DNA of 9,264 nucleotides, from contig CAKTKX010000044.1 of NCBI GenBank assembly GCA_934572365.1, positions 1 through 9,264 on the forward strand, in the 5' to 3' direction. Under the pieces are notes generated by a model. It was not told where the DNA came from. It searched no databases and saw only the letters and a list, made by a program, of their open reading frames with translations. Both the position numbers and the translations under genes were made by a program. Source of the DNA: an uncultured Oscillospiraceae bacterium (GTDB taxonomy: Bacteria > Bacillota > Clostridia > Oscillospirales > Oscillospiraceae). Positions 5,497-9,264 of this stretch are shown piece by piece; within the stretch, counting starts at the first letter, position 1, and the number at the start of each line of letters is the position of its first letter.

Positions 5497-7572
5497 TCAA
5501 ACACCGCTGTATTCCAGATATGTACCCCGCCGAGCCAGCGCGGCGGCGCATTTTTCGCAGAGGTAGTCCTCCGTGAGCAGCGCTTCCGGCGCGCTCTCCG
5601 CTGTCCCGCCGCAGCGGGTGCAGGCGGGGATCGTTACTACCTTGTTTTCAAATATCCAGTAGGCCGTCCCCGAGGGTACCACCGTGGAAAAGTCGAAGCG
5701 GTCGGTCTTGTGGCCTTCCAGCTTTCCGTAATTGTAGATGTTGGAGTCCCGTACCTGAATCACATCGTCGTCGAACATCTTTTCCAGCAGCAGATAGTGT
5801 CCGCCACGGGTCCAGTAACCCTTGGTCTGGACACAGACCACCGTGTACCCGTCCCGCATGGCGTCTCTGGCTTCCCGCCACTCGAAGGTCTTTTTCTTCA
5901 GATAAAAGCCCATCTGCGCCGGGGCAACGACGAACAGGGTGCCGTCGGTGCCGTTCTGGAAGCAGTAGCCGCCGTAGCGGCGGCACATCTCCGGCGGCGT
6001 CAGCTCGGTGTCGGACATGTAGGTCGCCAGCATGGCCATGGTAGTGATGCCGCAGCCGTGGGTGGTGATCTTATAGCCGCCGTACATGGTGGTGGGGTAG
6101 TCCTGCTGGAGGTAAAGCTGGGCTTCCGGATAGCGCTGGTGTCCCACATCGGGATAAAGCAGATCGGAGGCGGTGACCGGGGCGGTCTGCGCCGCCGTAC
6201 CCAGGGCAATGGCGCTGTAGTCGATTTCGGCGGGGTATTTTTCCCGCGCCTGAGCAATCTTCTCCCCGCCCAGGGCGGCGGTCAGGCCTTTTCGGGCGGC
6301 GTCGTACCAGATGTCGGTGCGGCCCTTGAAGAAAACGATATGATAGCCCATATCCGTGCGCAGAATGTCCACATCATCGCTCTGACGGTTATCGTCAAAG
6401 CACCAATCGTCCAGCACGGGGGTCAGCTGCCCCTTACGGAGCTTCTGGTACAGGCCGCCGTTCAGGGCGGAACCTGCGTCGGCGGAATTTTTATTGGCGT
6501 AGTCCGCAAAAATCGCGTCATTGGTGGATTTGTTGTTGCCCCGCCTGCTGTCTGCTGCCAGGGCTTTTTGGTAATCCTCCACCAGCGTTTGGGCGGAGGC
6601 CAGACAGGCATCCCACAGTTCTTCGGAACAGGTCACGGTGCCGTCCGGCGCGACGGTGACGGTTTCCGTCCCGTCCTCCGGCGCCTGGGGAATCAGCAGA
6701 ATGTGACGCATGTCCACCAGTTTGCCGCTGCTCCGGGTGATACCCTTTTCGGCATAGTCCGACTCATGCTCCGCAAAGTAGGCTTCCACCTCTTCCTCGG
6801 TGGGCGCGATGTAGTAGCTCAGGGCGGTATCGTACATATAGCCCCGGTTGTACAGCTCCATGCAGGCGGTCAAGTCCTCCGCCGACGCACCGGCGATGTC
6901 CTTTGCCAGGGCGGAAACGTCGGCAAAGCCGTTCTCCTGCGCCAGGGCGGACAGCGCCTGGGGGATGTCGCTCAGGTACTGCTCGTGCAGCGTATTGAGG
7001 CGGTAATTTTTATTGTAGCCGTAGAGGTAGGCCGTGGCGGGCTTGCCGGACATGTATTTCTCGTGGTTTTCCATGTTGGGCTGATAGGCTTCCTCCGTGG
7101 GGATGCCCTCGTCCACGCTTTGCAGCGACAGCGCCAGGGCGCTGTGCCAGCTGGTCAAAGCCCGTTTCAGGAAATACTGCTGCCAGCTGGCGACGCTGCT
7201 GTCAATTTCGCAGGGCTGGGTGTCCAGGGGCTTATCAAAGTCCGGGGCGGTCTCGTGCGCCGCCTGACGGTAGGAGGCGACCTCCATCCAGTAATAGACC
7301 TGAAGCTGGCCGTTTGTCAGCTTTTCGTCTCCCAGGGTGGCCACCACGGCGGAGGCGTCCACGGAATCCGCCGTATAGCTGCCCTTGCAGGTCACGTCGC
7401 CGGGGTTGCCGTCCCGGGGCACCGTCGCCGGGACAGTGGGCTGGGTGGTCTCCGCCGTGGACGGGACGGTGGTCTCCTGCACGGGGGGCTTTTTCCCGCA
7501 GCCCGTCAGCCCCTGCAAAAGCATGACGGCGCACAGGGCTGCTGCCAGGTATCTCGTTCTGTTTCTTTTCAT
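5497..7572 (-). CDS. Lipoprotein fusing a parvulin-type foldase, a C39-like cysteine protease domain and a Cys4 tail
   Basis: The 691-residue product is a predicted membrane-anchored extracytoplasmic protein. Its signal peptide ends in the lipobox LTGC with Cys25, followed by a Thr/Pro linker (about 33-52). Residues 76-280 resemble the helical SurA/PrsA N-domain (VVATLGDEKLTNGQLQVYY). Residues 286-417 are a parvulin peptidyl-prolyl isomerase domain: DMRHILLIP, then ALNGGLYQKLRKGQLTPVLD, then DMGYHIVFFKG, with an insertion near 298-325. Residues about 480-645 look like a peptidase C39-like fold, with candidate Gln490, Cys507 in THGCGITTMAML, His592 in RGGHYLLLE and Asp609 in VRDSN. The tail holds two CxxC pairs (Cys651/654 and 672/675), zinc-ribbon-like. 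The start at 7572 is preferred over an in-frame start 28 codons upstream because it opens the signal peptide and follows AAAGGA. Family membership predicts folding of secreted proteins; protease activity is inferred from residues only. Confidence 0.9.
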   Translation of the reverse strand: MKRNRTRYLAAALCAVMLLQGLTGCGKKPPVQETTVPSTAETTQPTVPATVPRDGNPGDVTCKGSYTADSVDASAVVATLGDEKLTNGQLQVYYWMEVASYRQAAHETAPDFDKPLDTQPCEIDSSVASWQQYFLKRALTSWHSALALSLQSVDEGIPTEEAYQPNMENHEKYMSGKPATAYLYGYNKNYRLNTLHEQYLSDIPQALSALAQENGFADVSALAKDIAGASAEDLTACMELYNRGYMYDTALSYYIAPTEEEVEAYFAEHESDYAEKGITRSSGKLVDMRHILLIPQAPEDGTETVTVAPDGTVTCSEELWDACLASAQTLVEDYQKALAADSRRGNNKSTNDAIFADYANKNSADAGSALNGGLYQKLRKGQLTPVLDDWCFDDNRQSDDVDILRTDMGYHIVFFKGRTDIWYDAARKGLTAALGGEKIAQAREKYPAEIDYSAIALGTAAQTAPVTASDLLYPDVGHQRYPEAQLYLQQDYPTTMYGGYKITTHGCGITTMAMLATYMSDTELTPPEMCRRYGGYCFQNGTDGTLFVVAPAQMGFYLKKKTFEWREARDAMRDGYTVVCVQTKGYWTRGGHYLLLEKMFDDDVIQVRDSNIYNYGKLEGHKTDRFDFSTVVPSGTAYWIFENKVVTIPACTRCGGTAESAPEALLTEDYLCEKCAAALARRGTYLEYSGV

Positions 7573-7615
7573 ACCCAGATTCCTTTCTTGGTTTTCTCCC
7601 GTCCGGCGGCCCCCA

Positions 7616-7644
7616 TTGACTTTGCTCTGGGGGCGTGATATAAA
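7616..7644 (+). promoter_or_regulatory. Strong extended -10 promoter of tcdA
   Basis: TTGACT (7616-7621) and TATAAA (7639-7644) are separated by 17 bases, with a TGA directly before the -10 box giving the extended -10 TG motif. The predicted start is near 7651, leaving a short leader before the ribosome site at 7661-7667. No equally good promoter for the divergent foldase gene was found in this interval. Confidence 0.82.
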
Positions 7645-7673
7645 ACAATCAGACATTGTGGGAGGAAGCGAAC

Positions 7674-8402
7674 ATGCGCGAACAATTTATCCGTACCGAA
7701 ATGCTGCCGGGCGCCGAGGCGCTGGCGCGGCTGCACAATGCCCGGGTCGCCCTGTTCGGGCTGGGCGGCGTGGGCGGCTACACCCTGGAAGCCCTGGCCC
7801 GCAGCGGCGTGGGGCAGCTGGATCTCATCGACAACGACACCGTCAGCCTGTCCAACCTGAACCGGCAGATCCTCGCGACGTATGATACCGTGGGAATGCA
7901 GAAGGTGGACGCGGCAAAGCAGCGGGTGCTTTCCATCAACCCCGCGTGCGTCGTGCGGACTTATGCCGTTTTCTATACCCCCGAGACTGCGGGGCAGTTC
8001 GATTTTACCCAATACGACTACATCGTGGACGCCATCGACACCGTTACCGGCAAGCTGGCGCTGGTGCAGAACGCCCACGACGCCGGGACGCCCATCATCA
8101 GCTGCATGGGTACCGGCAACAAGCTGGATGCCTCCCTGCTTGAGGTGGCGGACATCACCAAGACCTCCATGTGTCCTCTGGCGCGGGTCATGCGCCGGGA
8201 GCTGAGCAAGCGGGGCATCCGCCACTTAAAGGTCGTCTATTCCAAAGAGGAAGCCATCTCCCCCACCGGCTGGGAGGCGGAGGCCGCCGCCCTGGGCAAG
8301 CGTCAGATCCCCGGCAGCTCGGCCTTTGTGCCGGGAACGGCGGGGCTGATCCTGGCGGGAGAAGTGGTGCGGGACATCGCATCAGGTGCGCCGAGAATTT
8401 GA
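7674..8402 (+). CDS. tcdA: tRNA threonylcarbamoyladenosine dehydratase (TcdA/CsdL, ThiF-like)
   Basis: The 242-residue product is an E1-like enzyme of the ThiF/MoeB superfamily. TcdA uses ATP to cyclise t6A at position 37 of ANN-decoding tRNAs to the hydantoin form ct6A in the cytosol. The nucleotide-binding loop GLGGVGG is at residues 29-35, followed by the E1 motif DNDTVSLSNLNRQ (53-65, with Asp55, Arg64 and Gln65), Lys77 and YDYIVDAID (115-122). The TcdA-specific C-terminal half has SCMGTGNKLDAS, PLARVMRRELSKRGI and a SSAFVPGTAGLILAGEVVRDI ending. The conserved sequence starts near MREQFIRTEML, and GGAGGA (7661-7666) is well placed for the ATG at 7674; a TTG at 7656 is an unlikely alternative because it overlaps the ribosome site. 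Length is close to that of other Bacillota homologues. The gene appears monocistronic between its own promoter and a terminator. Confidence 0.95.
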   Translation: MREQFIRTEMLPGAEALARLHNARVALFGLGGVGGYTLEALARSGVGQLDLIDNDTVSLSNLNRQILATYDTVGMQKVDAAKQRVLSINPACVVRTYAVFYTPETAGQFDFTQYDYIVDAIDTVTGKLALVQNAHDAGTPIISCMGTGNKLDASLLEVADITKTSMCPLARVMRRELSKRGIRHLKVVYSKEEAISPTGWEAEAAALGKRQIPGSSAFVPGTAGLILAGEVVRDIASGAPRI

Positions 8403-8429
8403 AAAAGCAGCCCGGAAAGGCTGCTTTTT
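8402..8429. terminator. Bidirectional rho-independent terminator after tcdA
   Basis: AAAAAGCAGCC (8402-8412) pairs with GGCTGCTTTTT (8419-8429) around the 6-base loop CGGAAA. The A and T runs give a U tract in both directions, so it can stop tcdA and the converging DUF1292 gene. A second, GC-only hairpin (8433-8438 with 8445-8450) lies next to it and lacks its own U tract. Confidence 0.9.
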
Positions 8430-8464
8430 TCCGGGCGGGCAGCGCCGCCCCGGCTTGATGCTTT

Positions 8465-8752
8465 TTACTCTTCCTCGAAGGTCAGAATGTCCTTGTACTT
8501 TTCCTTGAACAGGCCGTAGACCGCGTCCAGAATTGCCTCGTCCTCTACGGCGAGGTAATTTTCATTTTCCTCGTCCACCGGCTCCACCTCGAGAATCACG
8601 ATCTCGGTGGACGGCTCGTCCGCGGGCATCAGAATCAGATATTCCTTGCCCTCGTAGGGCAGGCAGTCCAGATATTCAAAGTCCATATCCTGTCCGTTTT
8701 CGTCGGTCAGGGTCAGGATGCTTTCGTCGAGTTCCATGTTTTCGTTTTCCAT
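8465..8752 (-). CDS. DUF1292 family protein (YrzB-like)
   Basis: This 95-residue, strongly acidic protein matches the DUF1292 pattern: a short start, then ILTLTDENGQDMDFEYLDCLPYEG, then EYLILMPAD, an acidic EVEPVDEENENYLAVEDE stretch and a helical C-terminus (ILDAVYGLFKEKYKDI). The family is widespread in Bacillota. In many genomes it is encoded near the Holliday junction resolvase gene ruvX and alaS, but no such neighbours are present here and its biochemical role is not established. AGGAGGGA about 7 bases before the ATG, and a near-perfect promoter (8791-8819), fix the start and show it is transcribed alone toward the tcdA terminator. No signal peptide, membrane segment or catalytic motif is visible. 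Confidence 0.9.
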   Translation of the reverse strand: MENENMELDESILTLTDENGQDMDFEYLDCLPYEGKEYLILMPADEPSTEIVILEVEPVDEENENYLAVEDEAILDAVYGLFKEKYKDILTFEEE

Positions 8753-8790
8753 AAAGAGTCCCTCCTGATATTGGGATTGATTTTGGGATG

Positions 8791-8819
8791 ATTATACCTG
8801 ATATAGCCGGGAAATGCAA
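8791..8819 (-). promoter_or_regulatory. Sigma-A-type promoter of the DUF1292 gene
   Basis: On the minus strand TTGCAT (8819-8814) and a perfect TATAAT (8796-8791) are separated by 17 bases. The predicted start is near 8784, about 32 bases ahead of the ATG at 8752. Confidence 0.85.
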
Positions 8820-8827
8820 GAGAAATG

Positions 8828-8860
8828 TGCCGGAGTGTTTCATTGACTTTGCTTCCGGCA
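8828..8860. repeat. Inverted repeat flanking the epsC -35 box
   Basis: TGCCGGA (8828-8834) and TCCGGCA (8854-8860) are perfect inverted copies separated by 19 bases that include the -35 box of the serine acetyltransferase promoter. It could be an operator; the wide gap makes a hairpin role unlikely, since it lies upstream of the predicted transcript. Confidence 0.4.
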
Positions 8861-8871
8861 TATGTTAAACT
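8843..8871 (+). promoter_or_regulatory. Promoter of the serine acetyltransferase gene
   Basis: TTGACT (8843-8848) and TAAACT (8866-8871) are separated by 17 bases, with TGT directly before the -10 box (extended -10). The predicted start is near 8878, leaving only about 22 bases of leader, so no T-box or S-box riboswitch fits between the promoter and the gene. Confidence 0.78.
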
Positions 8872-8899
8872 GAGATTAAGAATACAAGGAGGAATCCCT

Positions 8900-9264
8900 A
8901 TGACCCCCATTGAAAAGGAAATCGAAGGCATTGTGGACGGCATTCTGGAGGATTACCGCCACGGCCGGGACATCGACAAGCTCGACCCCTTCCAGCACCC
9001 GGACAAGGCCGTGGTCATCGACATGATCGGCAAGCTTCTGCGCATCGTCTACCCCGGCTCCTCCCGGGACAAAGCCTACCGCATCTACAACACCAAGCAC
9101 AACCTCTCCATGCTCATTGAGGACGTGATGTACAATCTGAACAAGCAGATCGCTATCGCCCTGCGGGTCGATATGACGGAGCGGGAAGCGCAGGAAACGG
9201 CGCAGGAGTTGAGCCTGCAGTTCTTCCGGGCGATCCCCGGCATCCGGGCGGTGGCCCAGACCGA
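8900..9264 (+). CDS. epsC: Serine O-acetyltransferase, EpsC type, N-terminal part (cut by window edge)
   Basis: The window contains the first 121 codons. Serine O-acetyltransferase (also called CysE) transfers acetyl from acetyl-CoA to L-serine, the first step of cysteine synthesis in the cytosol. The visible part is the helical N-terminal region characteristic of the EpsC-type enzymes: HPDKAVVIDMIGKLLRIVYPG (read in two halves, about residues 34-54), RDKAYRIYNTKHNLSMLIEDV (about 57-77), YNLNKQIAIALR and the later FFRAIPGIRAVAQTD. The left-handed beta-helix catalytic domain lies beyond the window edge, so the catalytic residues cannot be checked. The ATG at 8900 follows AAGGAGG (8886-8892) at good spacing. 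The gene has its own extended -10 promoter and is divergent from the DUF1292 gene; any downstream cysteine synthase gene would be outside the window. Confidence 0.9.
   Translation, partial: MTPIEKEIEGIVDGILEDYRHGRDIDKLDPFQHPDKAVVIDMIGKLLRIVYPGSSRDKAYRIYNTKHNLSMLIEDVMYNLNKQIAIALRVDMTEREAQETAQELSLQFFRAIPGIRAVAQT

Noticed and set aside
5425..7638. A 737-codon open frame on the plus strand opposite the foldase/protease lipoprotein gene.
   Set aside because: It starts inside the upstream lipoprotein gene, runs through a terminator hairpin, and its Gly/Val/His/Arg-rich product resembles no family. The minus-strand frame has a signal peptide, a lipobox and conserved domains.
8431..8453. The GC-rich hairpin beside the tcdA terminator as a separate terminator.
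   Set aside because: It has no U tract in either direction; the neighbouring 8402-8429 hairpin explains termination.
8872..8899. A cysteine T-box or S-box riboswitch ahead of the serine acetyltransferase gene.
   Set aside because: The predicted leader is only about 22 bases, far too short, and no terminator or T-box sequence is present.

Overview
The window looks like chromosomal DNA from a GC-rich, spore-forming member of the Clostridia, of the Oscillospiraceae or a related Eubacteriales type. This rests on a full-length Spo0A, strong AGGAGG-type ribosome sites, TTGNNN-N17-TANNNT promoters, rho-independent terminators with U tracts, and the style of the lipoproteins and of the DUF1292 protein. 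No rRNA, tRNA, CRISPR array or recognisable transposase was seen. The assignment is inferred from protein character, not from a search.

Layout. Positions 1-2122 (minus strand) hold a two-gene peptidase operon: a zinc oligoendopeptidase of family M3, then the start of an M18 metallo-aminopeptidase, joined by a one-base stop/start overlap. A divergent regulatory region (2123-2402) holds a promoter in each direction and a helically phased group of Spo0A-box sequences. spo0A follows on the plus strand (2403-3182). A bidirectional terminator (3250-3292) opens a visibly AT-richer segment carrying an XRE repressor-like gene (minus), a facing regulatory region with two similar dyads, and two plus-strand lipoprotein genes. 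The first lipoprotein is a 69-codon coiled-coil protein that appears to have ACG where its ATG should be. The second is a 487-residue protein with an internally duplicated domain. A second bidirectional terminator (5456-5485) closes this segment.

Positions 5497-7572 (minus) encode a 691-residue lipoprotein that joins a PrsA/SurA-like parvulin foldase, a C39-like cysteine-protease domain and a C-terminal Cys4 motif. Divergent from it is tcdA (7674-8402), a ThiF/E1-like tRNA t6A dehydratase gene with a near-consensus promoter. A third bidirectional terminator separates it from a small acidic DUF1292 gene (8465-8752, minus). The window ends inside a serine O-acetyltransferase gene (8900 onward, plus).

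How the parts may connect. The clearest regulatory story is that Spo0A may control its own gene and possibly the divergent peptidase operon through the shared 0A boxes. The XRE protein plausibly controls itself and the two lipoproteins. tcdA, the DUF1292 gene and epsC look like independently transcribed housekeeping genes. The items most worth a second look are the parvulin/C39-like/Cys4 lipoprotein, the ACG-start lipoprotein in the low-GC cassette, and the 10-bp-phased 0A box cluster.
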